This document shows, piece by piece, positions 7,923 through 17,177 of a stretch of DNA of 64,000 bases; the first letter of the stretch is position 1, and every line of letters starts with the position of its first letter. The notes beneath the pieces are model-generated. The model made no database searches. It was not told the origin of the DNA and saw only the letters and a program-made list of their open reading frames with translations. The DNA is from Aestuariibaculum suncheonense (lineage in GTDB: Bacteria > Bacteroidota > Bacteroidia > Flavobacteriales > Flavobacteriaceae). The stretch covers positions 926,783 to 990,782 of the forward strand of contig NZ_JACVXC010000001.1 of NCBI RefSeq assembly GCF_014596935.1. The letters run 5' to 3'. Both the position numbers and the translations under genes were made by a program.

Positions 7923-9566
7923 TTATATTTTTTTGATTTCGATATAAAAATTAGGATCCACTTGAAATGTAGCTTCATCAGCATCTAGCGAGATGGTTTT
8001 CCAGTCGGCTTTTGGGTAAATCCATTGCGTTTTCCCGCTAAGGGTTACAAGTACTGGCATATCGAAGTTTTCAACAATATTCGTCCAACGAAATTTAAGT
8101 TCACTATTATCAATCGCATATTCCAGTGTTGGAATATTTGTTGTTCTTAAATATTGATCGAAAAATTCTTGTAAATCGTAACCGGTTTGTTTGCTGATGT
8201 AATCCTCAATTTGTTTTGTGGTAACGGTTTGGTGGTAAAAGGTTTCATTCATGCCACGTAATATGTTTCGGAATTTAGCATCATCCTCAATCAATTGACG
8301 AAGCGTGTGAATCATATTGGCACCTTTATAGTACATATCGCCAGAGCCTTCTTTGTTGACATTATACGGACCAATAATGGGTTTGTCGTTCAGAATATTT
8401 TTTCTGATACCAATAACGTATTCTGAAGCTGCTTCTTTTCCGAAATAATACTCTAAATACAGAGATTCTGAATAGTTAGTGAAACTTTCATGAATCCACA
8501 TATCAGCAGCATCCTTATAAGTGATGTTATTTGCAAACCATTCGTGTCCTGATTCGTGAACAATGATAAAATCGAATTTTAAGCCCCAGCCAGTGCCGGA
8601 AAGATCACGTCCTAAATAGCCGTTTCTAAAACCGTTTCCGTAGGTAACCGAACTTTGATGTTCCATACCTAAATAAGGCGTTTCCACAATTTTAAAACCA
8701 TCTTCGTAAAACGGATAAGGGCCAAACCAATGTTCGAAAGCCTTCATCATTTTAGGGGCCTGTTTAAACTGTTCTTTGGCTTTTTCTAAATTGTCACGTA
8801 ACACGTAGTAATCCATGTTTAAAGGGCCTTTTTCACCTTCGTAGATTTCCGAAAAATGCACATAATCACCCACATTCGCGTTTACACCATAGTTGTTGAT
8901 TGGGTTTTTTACTGTCCAGTTGTAAGTGGTTGTGGTTTCGTTTTCAGTTTTTCCAGAAAATTGTCCGTTAGAGACATCTATAAGGCCTTTCGGAACAGTT
9001 ACACTAATATCCATGCTATCTACTTCATCGTACATATGATCTTTACAAGGCCACCAAACGCTGGCTCCTAATCCCTGACAAGAAGTTGCAACAAACGGAT
9101 TGCCATGTTTGTCTTTTTTCCAGGAGAAACCACCATCCCAAGGAGCTTTAATAGCTTCCTTAGGATGTCCTTCATAATATACTTCTATGTTTTTTGTGGT
9201 TCCCACAGTTTGCTTTTGTTTTAAGGTAACAAAATGTGCGTTGCCGTTATGTTCGACTTTTAAAGCTTTTCCGTTTTGAGTCACCTTGGTGATTTTTAAC
9301 GGTTCTTGTAAGTCGATTTGCATGACCGACTGCTGATTTAAAACCTTATATTGAATCGTGTTTTTTCCGGAAATAAACTTTTGATTAGGAGCGATTTCCA
9401 CATCTAAATGGTAGTAGGTTAAATCCCACCAAACGCGCTCAGACGTAATACTACCACGAAGCGTGTCTTGTTGTGTGAATTCAGTTTTATCGGTCATTAA
9501 CTGGGCTTTCGCCGAAAGAGATAATGTAAAAAGCGATATGGAAAATAGTAAAAATCGGATGTTCAT
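7923..9566 (-). CDS. M1 family metallopeptidase, exported
   Basis: This 547-residue exported aminopeptidase-type protein has a signal peptide (residues 1-21, ending in SAKAQ). The N-terminal beta-sandwich is followed by a gluzincin domain with HESGH (337-341) and the third zinc ligand E360 in HESF, the exact HExxH-X18-E spacing of family M1. The substrate-binding motif is LGMEH instead of the canonical GxMEN. It lacks the long helical C-terminal domain of PepN, as do many Bacteroidota M1 enzymes. It probably trims peptides in the periplasm or on the cell surface. A second exported peptidase lies 60 bp upstream on the same strand. Confidence 0.88.
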   Translation of the reverse strand: MNIRFLLFSISLFTLSLSAKAQLMTDKTEFTQQDTLRGSITSERVWWDLTYYHLDVEIAPNQKFISGKNTIQYKVLNQQSVMQIDLQEPLKITKVTQNGKALKVEHNGNAHFVTLKQKQTVGTTKNIEVYYEGHPKEAIKAPWDGGFSWKKDKHGNPFVATSCQGLGASVWWPCKDHMYDEVDSMDISVTVPKGLIDVSNGQFSGKTENETTTTYNWTVKNPINNYGVNANVGDYVHFSEIYEGEKGPLNMDYYVLRDNLEKAKEQFKQAPKMMKAFEHWFGPYPFYEDGFKIVETPYLGMEHQSSVTYGNGFRNGYLGRDLSGTGWGLKFDFIIVHESGHEWFANNITYKDAADMWIHESFTNYSESLYLEYYFGKEAASEYVIGIRKNILNDKPIIGPYNVNKEGSGDMYYKGANMIHTLRQLIEDDAKFRNILRGMNETFYHQTVTTKQIEDYISKQTGYDLQEFFDQYLRTTNIPTLEYAIDNSELKFRWTNIVENFDMPVLVTLSGKTQWIYPKADWKTISLDADEATFQVDPNFYIEIKKI

Positions 9567-9626
9567 TAGTTTTAATTTAAGTGGTAAATTAATTAAAAAC
9601 CAATTTAAAAGGCTGCTAAAGCTTTG

Positions 9627-10961
9627 TTAATTTCTAATAATACTGTTAGGAAATACCACAACACTTTCGAAGCCATCATCACCAACTGCGGAGACTCCAA
9701 AGAAATAATTATCAATCACAATACCTTGTAAGGTAAATTCTGAAATATCCCCTACGTATCTACTGTAATCCCAGGTAGGAGAGGTGGTGTCGCGCCAGTA
9801 AATTTTATACCCTTTCGCACCATTAACTTTATTCCATTTTAATTTCGCTGAAGCTTCAACAATGCCACCAATAGCAACTTCGGTAGGAGCCGGTGGGGCA
9901 GAGGCCAGACTTGCCATATTTATGGCGTTTACCGCAGTAAGCTTTTTTGCGTATTCAAAATTAACATGTTCTAAAACATCGCCATATTTTATGTCGTTTT
10001 CCTCGCGTATGTCCTGATGCTGTTGCGTATAGTTTTCATGCGCTTCCATAATACGAATCGCAGGAAATCCTAAGTCGTTAAACGGACGATGATGCCCGCC
10101 ACGACCAAAGCGATCTAATCTGTAAATTATCATGGGATTCATTTCTGGCATGTAGGTCTTGGTGGTATTATGAATGTATCTTGCCAGTTGACGTGAGTTA
10201 CCGTCGACTTCACCACCGTAAAAACGGCGTAAGTTTCTGGTTTTTTCAGGTTCGTTGTCAGGAACAGGCTCCGAGAAAATTCGGAATGCTCGGTTGTCAA
10301 TAACGCCGTCAACGCCTTTAATATTCCCAATCATGTCGTTATTAAAAACACCGATGATATTCCAGTTATGCTCTTTGGCATAATTAGCTAAACCTTTGCC
10401 TCCAAAAAGTCCTTGTTCTTCACCGGATAACCCAACATATACTATACTATGTTCAAATTTATAGTTTGATAAAACTCTTGCAGCTTCAATGGTTCCAGCC
10501 ATGCCTGAGGCATTATCGTTAGCACCGGGAGCGTCGGTTGTAAAATCCATAGTGTCACTGGCACGAGAATCGATATCCCCACTCATAATAATATAACTAT
10601 TTGGATATTTCGTTCCTTTTTGAATGGCAATAACATTAACAACCCAGGCATCATGAGGTACACGACTGTTTTCTGCTTTCGTTACAAAATCTTTTTGGTA
10701 AAATACTTTTAAGCAATCATCACATTTACTGGAAATGGTTTCAAATTCTTGTTTAATCCAGCGACGTGCAGCACCAATACCTCTCGTGTTTGAAACCGTA
10801 TCGCTGAAGGTATTTCGGGTACCGAAATTCACTAAAATTTCAATGTCTTTTTCAATGCGTTCTGCAGAAACAGCATCGATGATATCATAGATTTTTTGAT
10901 TGGTTTGAGCCGAAATAAACAGGGTAATAAAGTATAAAATAAACGTAGTAGTTAGTTTCAT
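9627..10961 (-). CDS. M28-type metallopeptidase with C-terminal fibronectin-III-like domain
   Basis: This 444-residue exported protein has a signal peptide (1-19). Residues about 100-345 form an M28 co-catalytic zinc fold: PGANDNASG (145-153, bridging Asp), SGEEQG (179-184, general-base and ligand Glu), NND (207-209), and GGHHRP and EAHE near the end. At the first ligand position the protein reads GDIDS (128-132), with Asp where typical M28 enzymes have His (HxDS). Residues about 355-444 look like a fibronectin type III module. There is no type IX sorting tail. It is probably an aminopeptidase working beside the downstream M1 enzyme. Confidence 0.82.
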   Translation of the reverse strand: MKLTTTFILYFITLFISAQTNQKIYDIIDAVSAERIEKDIEILVNFGTRNTFSDTVSNTRGIGAARRWIKQEFETISSKCDDCLKVFYQKDFVTKAENSRVPHDAWVVNVIAIQKGTKYPNSYIIMSGDIDSRASDTMDFTTDAPGANDNASGMAGTIEAARVLSNYKFEHSIVYVGLSGEEQGLFGGKGLANYAKEHNWNIIGVFNNDMIGNIKGVDGVIDNRAFRIFSEPVPDNEPEKTRNLRRFYGGEVDGNSRQLARYIHNTTKTYMPEMNPMIIYRLDRFGRGGHHRPFNDLGFPAIRIMEAHENYTQQHQDIREENDIKYGDVLEHVNFEYAKKLTAVNAINMASLASAPPAPTEVAIGGIVEASAKLKWNKVNGAKGYKIYWRDTTSPTWDYSRYVGDISEFTLQGIVIDNYFFGVSAVGDDGFESVVVFPNSIIRN

Positions 10962-10983
10962 AAGATTTTAGTTTCCACTAAAA

Positions 10984-11030
10984 TACTTAAAAAAATAAAA
11001 GCGCTTCAATAATTACATTGAAACGCTTTT
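10984..11030 (-). terminator. Terminator of the fad operon
   Basis: Read on the minus strand, AAAAGCGTTTCAAT pairs with ATTGAAGCGCTTTT (one mismatch) around the loop GTAATT, and the stem is followed by ATTTTTTTAAG. It starts 25 bp after the acyl-CoA dehydrogenase stop codon and separates the fad operon from the M28 peptidase gene. Confidence 0.8.
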
Positions 11031-11055
11031 AAAATTGAATTAGTCACTTTGTATT

Positions 11056-12867
11056 TTAGAAACAATATTTGTTTTCAGTAATCACTTTGTCGGCAATAAT
11101 GTTTCGTAGTTCTATAATGTTAGGCATATTAACATATTTGATGTAACGTTTTAAGCCCATAAGCATCATGCGTTGTTCGTCGCCAGTAGAAATTGAAATG
11201 ATGGAATGTTTACCCGCGGTTTCAATTACATCAATGGCATGGAATAAATTCAGTTTAGCCATGGCAATCTGTTCTTTAGCTTTGTCTTCGCCATCTTTTT
11301 TAGCCATTTTTTCTGCACGAAGAATGGCTGATTCCGCTAGGTAAATCTGAATTAAAATATCGGAAGCAGCTAACATGAGTTGCTGATGCTTTTCAATGTC
11401 TTCACCATATTTTTGAAGGGTTGCTCCGGCCACCATTAAGAACAATTTCTTAAGATTTTTAATGATGTTTTTTTCTTCTGAAAACAATGCTGTGTAATCT
11501 GGGGCTTCAAATGAAGGAATTCCCATGAGTTCATCTTTAACAGCCATCGCAGGACCAAGTACGTCAACATGACCTTTCATAGCTTTTTTGATGAGCATGC
11601 CAATACTCAGCATACGGTTGATTTCGTTAGTGCCTTCGTAAATTCTCGAAATTCTCGCATCTCTCCAGGCCGATTCGATTGGTGTGTCTTCCGAGAAGCC
11701 CATACCACCAAAAATCTGAATGCCTTCGTCTGTACAATGCTGAATGAATTCTGAAACAGCCACTTTTAAAATCGAGCACTCAATAGCATATTCCTCAACG
11801 CCTTTCAATTCAGCTTCCTGATGTGTGTCTTTCCCTTCGGATTTTCTTATTTCAATACGGTCTTCTATGTTTTTTGCAGCACGATAACTAGCCGCTTCTC
11901 CTACCCAGCAATTGGTTGCCATTTCAGCGATTTTCTGACGCACAGCACCAAAACTTGAAATCGCGGTTTTAAACTGAATACGCTCGTTAGCATACTTTAC
12001 AGATTCGGTGATGGTGCGACGTTGTGCATCTAAACAGGCTGCAGCTAATTTTATACGTCCAACATTTAGGGCATTCATTGCAATTTTAAAACCGTTTCCT
12101 CTTGAAGATAACATGTTTTCAACAGGTACTACGGTATCATTGAAAAAGACCTGACGTGTTGAAGACGCACGAATCCCTAGTTTGTGTTCTTCTTCACCCA
12201 TAGTTATGCCATTTGGGTTTTCTGAATCGTATTCAACAATGAAACCGGTGATGTATTTATCATCTTCAATGCGGGCGAAAACGATCATTAAACTACAGAA
12301 TCCCGCGTTAGAAATCCACATTTTCTGACCGTTAATTTTATAGCTTTTTCCGTCTTCCGAAAGGGTAGCCGTCGTTTTTCCAGAGTTGGCATCACTACCC
12401 GCCCCTGGTTCGGTTAAACAATATGATCCGAACCATTCGCCTGAGGCTAATTTAGGAACATATTTTTGTTTTTGTTCTTCGGTGCCATACAATAGAATAG
12501 GCATGGTACCTATACCAGTATGTGCTCCAAAGGCTGTACTGAAAGAGCCGGTAGCCCCTGAAATATAATCGCAGACTAACATGGTATCTACAAAGCCCAT
12601 ACCCATACCGCCGTATTCTTCAGGAACAGATACGCCCAAGAACCCCATTTCAGCTGCTTTTTGCATACAGGATTCGGTTAAGGCATAATCTTTGGCTTCA
12701 AAACGTGGTTTGTTAGGCCAAAGTTCGCGATCGACAAATTCGGTAACGGCATCTTTCATCATGCGTTGTTCTTCGCTAAAATCTTCGGGAGTAAATATGT
12801 CTTCGCAGTTGGTTTCTTTTACCAAAAATTGTCCGCCGCGAATGATATCTTGTTTAGTAGATTCCAT
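11056..12867 (-). CDS. Acyl-CoA dehydrogenase (long-chain type)
   Basis: This 603-residue flavoprotein catalyses the first, FAD-dependent step of beta-oxidation. Motifs include EYGGMGM (about 83-89), YCLTEPGAGSD (FAD/substrate signature), KMWISNAG and IYEGTNEINRML, which contains the catalytic-glutamate region. The roughly 150-residue C-terminal extension resembles VLCAD/ACAD9-type enzymes rather than the 380-residue short-chain type, suggesting long-chain substrates. It is the last gene of the marR-fadB-fadA-acd operon, 22 bp after the thiolase gene, and is followed by a terminator. Confidence 0.92.
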   Translation of the reverse strand: MESTKQDIIRGGQFLVKETNCEDIFTPEDFSEEQRMMKDAVTEFVDRELWPNKPRFEAKDYALTESCMQKAAEMGFLGVSVPEEYGGMGMGFVDTMLVCDYISGATGSFSTAFGAHTGIGTMPILLYGTEEQKQKYVPKLASGEWFGSYCLTEPGAGSDANSGKTTATLSEDGKSYKINGQKMWISNAGFCSLMIVFARIEDDKYITGFIVEYDSENPNGITMGEEEHKLGIRASSTRQVFFNDTVVPVENMLSSRGNGFKIAMNALNVGRIKLAAACLDAQRRTITESVKYANERIQFKTAISSFGAVRQKIAEMATNCWVGEAASYRAAKNIEDRIEIRKSEGKDTHQEAELKGVEEYAIECSILKVAVSEFIQHCTDEGIQIFGGMGFSEDTPIESAWRDARISRIYEGTNEINRMLSIGMLIKKAMKGHVDVLGPAMAVKDELMGIPSFEAPDYTALFSEEKNIIKNLKKLFLMVAGATLQKYGEDIEKHQQLMLAASDILIQIYLAESAILRAEKMAKKDGEDKAKEQIAMAKLNLFHAIDVIETAGKHSIISISTGDEQRMMLMGLKRYIKYVNMPNIIELRNIIADKVITENKYCF

Positions 12868-12889
12868 AATAAATCGTATTAAGTTCTTT

Positions 12890-14080
12890 TTAGTTTAAAA
12901 ATTCAAAAATTCCACAAGCACCTTGACCTGTACCGACACACATGGTTACTGCGCCGTATTTGCCTGTCATATTGCGTTTCCGCATTTCGTCAAATAACTG
13001 AACTGAAAGTTTAGTGCCCGTACAGCCTAATGGGTGCCCCAGAGCAATTGCTCCTCCATTCACATTGATGATATCGGGATTCAGATTTAATTCTCTGATA
13101 ACAGCTATAGATTGTGAAGCAAAGGCTTCGTTTAATTCTATAAGCTCTAGATCTTCCTGTTTTAGTCCAGCTTGTTTTAAGGCTTTTGGAATAGCTTTTA
13201 CAGGACCAATGCCCATGATTCGTGGTTCTACACCAGCGGCAGCGTAATTAACTAATCGAGCAATAGGCTCCAGATTCAATTCTTTAACCATGGCTTCACT
13301 CATAATCATAACAAAAGCGGCACCATCGCTCATTTGGGAGGAATTACCAGCTGTAACGCTTCCGCCTTGAGCGAATACTGGACGAAGTTTAGCTAAAGCT
13401 TCTAAATTGGTTCCTTCACGAGGTCCTTCATCTTTGGTTACGGTGTATCTTTTTGTTGCTTTTTTACCATTGGTGTCAATATAAGTTTGTTCTACTTCGA
13501 TAGGCACAATTTGATCCTGAAAACGGTTTTCAGCTTGAGCTTTTAACGCTTTCATATGTGAATTATAGGCAAATTCATCCTGATCTTCACGAGAGACTTT
13601 AAATTGATTAGCGACAGCTTCGGCTGTGTTTCCCATACCCCAGTAATAATCTGGATGTCCTGCTTTTACAGTGTCGTAATTCAATTCCGGTTTAAAACCT
13701 GTCATTGGTACAGAACTCATGCTTTCTGCTCCACCTGCAATAATACAGTCGGCCATTCCGGCTTGAATTTTTGCTGTAGCAATGCCAATGGTTTCAATAC
13801 CAGATGCACAAAACCGGTTTACGGTTACGCCGGGAACATCAACGCTATTTAAGCCTATCAGAGAAATAAATCGAGCCATGTTTAGTCCTTGAGAACCTTC
13901 AGGCATGGCATTACCCACAATAACGTCATCGATGCGTGATTTGTCGAGCTGTGGTAATTCCTTCATCATGTACTGAATGGTTTCAGCAGCCAGTTCATCG
14001 GTTCGCTTAAAGCGGAAAAGACCTTTAGGAGCTTTTCCTACAGCTGTTCGATATGCTTTTACTATATATGCTTGTTTCAT
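12890..14080 (-). CDS. fadA: Acetyl-CoA acyltransferase (thiolase)
   Basis: This 396-residue thiolase carries out thiolytic cleavage of 3-ketoacyl-CoA, the last step of beta-oxidation. The nucleophile is C91 in NRFCASG; ELNEAFASQ and GGAIALGHPLGCTG carry the active-site Asn and His, and C381 in CVGTGQG is the second catalytic cysteine. The length matches degradative thiolases. It lies 6 bp downstream of the FadB-like gene, and the two products normally form one complex. An acetyl-CoA acetyltransferase role is possible, but the context favours fatty-acid degradation. Confidence 0.93.
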   Translation of the reverse strand: MKQAYIVKAYRTAVGKAPKGLFRFKRTDELAAETIQYMMKELPQLDKSRIDDVIVGNAMPEGSQGLNMARFISLIGLNSVDVPGVTVNRFCASGIETIGIATAKIQAGMADCIIAGGAESMSSVPMTGFKPELNYDTVKAGHPDYYWGMGNTAEAVANQFKVSREDQDEFAYNSHMKALKAQAENRFQDQIVPIEVEQTYIDTNGKKATKRYTVTKDEGPREGTNLEALAKLRPVFAQGGSVTAGNSSQMSDGAAFVMIMSEAMVKELNLEPIARLVNYAAAGVEPRIMGIGPVKAIPKALKQAGLKQEDLELIELNEAFASQSIAVIRELNLNPDIINVNGGAIALGHPLGCTGTKLSVQLFDEMRKRNMTGKYGAVTMCVGTGQGACGIFEFLN

Positions 14081-14086
14081 TTTAGT

Positions 14087-16495
14087 CTAGTTTCTTAATG
14101 GTTTACCTGTTTTTAGCATGTGCTGAATACGTTCCAGCGTTTTACGTTCGGTACATAAACTCAGGAAGGCTTCACGTTCTAAATCTAATAAGTACTGTTC
14201 ACTTACCAGAGTCGGTTCACTTAAATCACCACCAGCCATGACATAGGCTAATTTGTTGGCAATTTTATGGTCATGTTCACTAATATATCTGGAAGCTTCC
14301 ATAGCATCGGTACCGACTAAAAACATACCCAAGGCTTGTTTTCCAAGAACCTTAACATCCTGGCGTTTTATCGGTTGCGTGTAACCAGCATCAGCTAATA
14401 ATCTGGCGTGAGCTTTAGCGGTTGCTATCTGTCGGTCTTTATTCACCACAACGATATCTTTTCCTTGTTGTAGCAAACCTAAGTCGAAAGCTTCGTATGT
14501 AGATGTTGACACTTTAGCCATTCCAATAGTTAAGAAATATTCCTGAAGGGTATTCAACTCCACATCACCTTTTCTGAATGCATCGGAAGCACGTAAGGCC
14601 ATTTCTTTTGAACCTCCACCACCAGGAATCACACCAACACCAAATTCTACCAATCCGATATAGGTTTCGGCAGCAGCCACGACTTTATCCACATGCATGG
14701 AAAGCTCACAACCACCACCAAGGGTCATGCCGTGAGGCGCTGAAATGGTTGGGATAGCCGAGTAGCGCATGCGCATCATGGTATCCTGAAAATACTTAAT
14801 GGCGGCATTTAATTCGTCGTATTCCTGCTCGACAGCCATCATGAAAATCATACCAATATTAGCACCAACTGAGAAGTTAGCACCTTGGTTACCGATAACG
14901 AGTCCGTCAAAATCTTTTTCAGCAATATCAATGGCTTTATTTAATCCAGCAAGGACATCGCCACCAATGGTGTTCATTTTCGACTGGAATTCACAATTAA
15001 GAATACCATCGCCTAAATCTTCAATAACGACACCTGAATTTTTAAAGACTTCATTCGATTTTCTAATATTATCTAATATAATAAAGGCATCCTGACCCGG
15101 AACTTTTTCCTGAGATTTACTTGAAATATTATAGAAATAGGTAGCCCCTTCTTTAACAGAATAGAAAGATTTATTACCAGAAGTTAACATCTCATTTACC
15201 CAAGCTGCAGGTTCTAAGCCTTCAGCTTTCATGATGTCAATACCTTTTTCAATACCTATAGCGTCCCAGATTTGAAACGGACCATGCTCCCAGCCAAAGC
15301 CGGCTTTCATGGCATCATCAATTTTATAAAGCTCGTCTGATATTTCAGGAATGCGGTTCGACACATAAGCAAACATGGCCGCAAAGTTTTTACGGTAAAA
15401 AGCGCCTGCTTTATCTTTTCCGTTAACTAAAACTGAAAATCGCTCAATAACTTTATCGATGGTTTTAGTGAGTTCTAAAGTCGCAAAACTGGCCTTTTTA
15501 CTTTTACGGTATTCCAAGGTGTCGAGGTCTAGTGATAAGATTTCACTGGAACCATCTTCATGTTTTACTTTTTTATAAAATCCTTGTCCGGTTTTACTGC
15601 CCAGCCATTTGTTTTCCATCATGGTATTGATGAACCCCGGAAGTTTAAAAAGTTCATGAGCTTCATCATTGGGGCAATTCTCGTAAATACCGTTAGCCAC
15701 ATGAACTAAAGTGTCTAAGCCTACGACATCGACCGTGCGGAAGGTTGCTGATTTAGGTCTACCAATGACCGGACCGGTTAATTTATCGACTTCTTCAATA
15801 GTAAGACCTAATTCTTTAACCTGATGAAATAAACTTTGAATACCGAAAATTCCAATACGGTTTCCTATAAAGGCTGGAGTATCTTTAGCTATAACAGAAG
15901 TCTTGCCTAAAAACTGTTCACCATAGCCGTTTAGAAAATCTAAAACTTGCCTAGATGTTTGAGGTCCAGGAATGATTTCAAAGAGTTTTAAATAACGTGC
16001 CGGATTGAAAAAATGCGTACCGCAGAAATGCTTCTGAAAATCTTCACTTCGGCCTTCACTCATAAAATGAATAGGAATTCCTGAAGTATTAGAAGTAATC
16101 AAGGTACCGGGAGTACGGTGTTTGTCTAAGGTCTCGAAAACCTGCTTTTTAATATCTAGGCGCTCTACAACCACTTCCATAATCCAATCGACATGTGCCA
16201 CTTTACTAATATCGTCCTCAAGGTTTCCTGTGGTTATTCGTGAAGAAAATTTTTGATGATAAATAGGTGAGGGGTTTGATTTTAAAGCCTTCCCCAAAGC
16301 ATCATTTACAATACGATTCCTAACAATTTTGTCGTTTAATGTCAGACCTTTGGCTATTTCTGCATCATTAAGTTCTCTGGGAACAATATCCAGCAGCAAT
16401 ACATCGACACCAATGTTTGCAAAATGGCAGGCGATACCGCTTCCCATAATTCCAGATCCAATAATAGCTACTTTTTTTATTCTTCGTTTAGTCAT
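14087..16495 (-). CDS. 3-hydroxyacyl-CoA dehydrogenase / enoyl-CoA hydratase fusion
   Basis: This 802-residue bifunctional enzyme covers the two middle steps of beta-oxidation. The N-terminal NAD-binding dehydrogenase begins with GSGIMGSGIACHFA (about 13-26), followed by its helical domains to about 450. The enoyl-CoA hydratase/isomerase domain (about 480-740) shows GANFSVGANIG and HGMTLGGGCELSMH as oxyanion-hole motifs. The domain order is the reverse of E. coli FadB, where the hydratase comes first; this dehydrogenase-first order occurs in many non-enteric bacteria. It sits between marR (14 bp upstream) and fadA (6 bp downstream). Confidence 0.92.
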   Translation of the reverse strand: MTKRRIKKVAIIGSGIMGSGIACHFANIGVDVLLLDIVPRELNDAEIAKGLTLNDKIVRNRIVNDALGKALKSNPSPIYHQKFSSRITTGNLEDDISKVAHVDWIMEVVVERLDIKKQVFETLDKHRTPGTLITSNTSGIPIHFMSEGRSEDFQKHFCGTHFFNPARYLKLFEIIPGPQTSRQVLDFLNGYGEQFLGKTSVIAKDTPAFIGNRIGIFGIQSLFHQVKELGLTIEEVDKLTGPVIGRPKSATFRTVDVVGLDTLVHVANGIYENCPNDEAHELFKLPGFINTMMENKWLGSKTGQGFYKKVKHEDGSSEILSLDLDTLEYRKSKKASFATLELTKTIDKVIERFSVLVNGKDKAGAFYRKNFAAMFAYVSNRIPEISDELYKIDDAMKAGFGWEHGPFQIWDAIGIEKGIDIMKAEGLEPAAWVNEMLTSGNKSFYSVKEGATYFYNISSKSQEKVPGQDAFIILDNIRKSNEVFKNSGVVIEDLGDGILNCEFQSKMNTIGGDVLAGLNKAIDIAEKDFDGLVIGNQGANFSVGANIGMIFMMAVEQEYDELNAAIKYFQDTMMRMRYSAIPTISAPHGMTLGGGCELSMHVDKVVAAAETYIGLVEFGVGVIPGGGGSKEMALRASDAFRKGDVELNTLQEYFLTIGMAKVSTSTYEAFDLGLLQQGKDIVVVNKDRQIATAKAHARLLADAGYTQPIKRQDVKVLGKQALGMFLVGTDAMEASRYISEHDHKIANKLAYVMAGGDLSEPTLVSEQYLLDLEREAFLSLCTERKTLERIQHMLKTGKPLRN

Positions 16496-16509
16496 GGTGT
16501 TATATACTT

Positions 16510-16968
16510 CTAATCGTTTTGATTGTATATTTTTTTATTTGAAATCATTTCGTTGATTAAATCGGTTACTTCGTAAAAGTGTTTCAATTTGTCCTCAGAA
16601 ATGTGATTTTTTATGGTATTATTAAATATTAAAACCTGGTTCTTGGCATATTCTCTTTTCTCGCGACCAAACTCGGTGAGGTGAATGATAACGCCTCTAC
16701 CGTCCTCTGGATTTGGGCGTCGCTCGATGAGTTCTTTGGTTTCCATGGTTTTTAAAATTCGTGAGAGACTGGTGGCTTCCATGCCCATTTTAGGTCCTAA
16801 GGCTGTTGAAGCCGTTCCTTTTTCTGGGTCTATACTCAGTAATGTAAAACCTGTTGCCATGGTGCTTCCAAATTTGGCGGCTTCTTCATTATACATTTTT
16901 TGTACGGTGAGCCAAGTGGTCCTTAATACATAATCAATCGTTGGTTCTTTAGGTGTCTTTTCTTTCAT
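16510..16968 (-). CDS. MarR family regulator of the fad operon
   Basis: This 152-residue winged-helix regulator has MarR landmarks: ALGPKMGMEATSLSRILKTME (recognition region) and ELIERRPNPEDGRGVIIHLTEFG (wing with the conserved DxR). It is the first gene of the operon with the beta-oxidation enzymes. A 24-bp perfect palindrome next to its -7 element gives an obvious autoregulatory site. By analogy with other MarR-type lipid regulators, fatty acids or acyl-CoAs may release it from DNA; the ligand is inferred. Confidence 0.88.
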   Translation of the reverse strand: MKEKTPKEPTIDYVLRTTWLTVQKMYNEEAAKFGSTMATGFTLLSIDPEKGTASTALGPKMGMEATSLSRILKTMETKELIERRPNPEDGRGVIIHLTEFGREKREYAKNQVLIFNNTIKNHISEDKLKHFYEVTDLINEMISNKKIYNQND

Positions 16969-17088
16969 CTGTTGGTATTTAAGGTTTTAAATAGGGGCAG
17001 ATGTTAAAGTAGGGTTTAATTAAATTTCGATTATTAAAATGTGTTAGGGTGTAATTTGTTTTCATTGTTTAAATTTGATGGTTATCAC

Positions 17089-17125
17089 CAAATATATGAA
17101 AATTTATTATGCACGCATAATAAAT
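17089..17125 (-). promoter_or_regulatory. marR-fad operon promoter with 24-bp perfect palindromic operator
   Basis: Positions 17102-17125 form a perfect inverted repeat, ATTTATTATGC-AC-GCATAATAAAT. Just 5 bp downstream on the minus strand is TATATTTG (17096 to 17089), an exact match to the -7 consensus TAnnTTTG. The palindrome therefore covers the spacer and the -33 position, where a bound dimer would block RNA polymerase. The predicted leader to the marR ATG is about 115 nt. The spacing and symmetry fit a MarR dimer site. Confidence 0.75.
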
Positions 17126-17177
17126 AAGTGAATTTTAACAAAGTTATCCCTAGTATTTTAGCTATGCAGTCAGCTTC

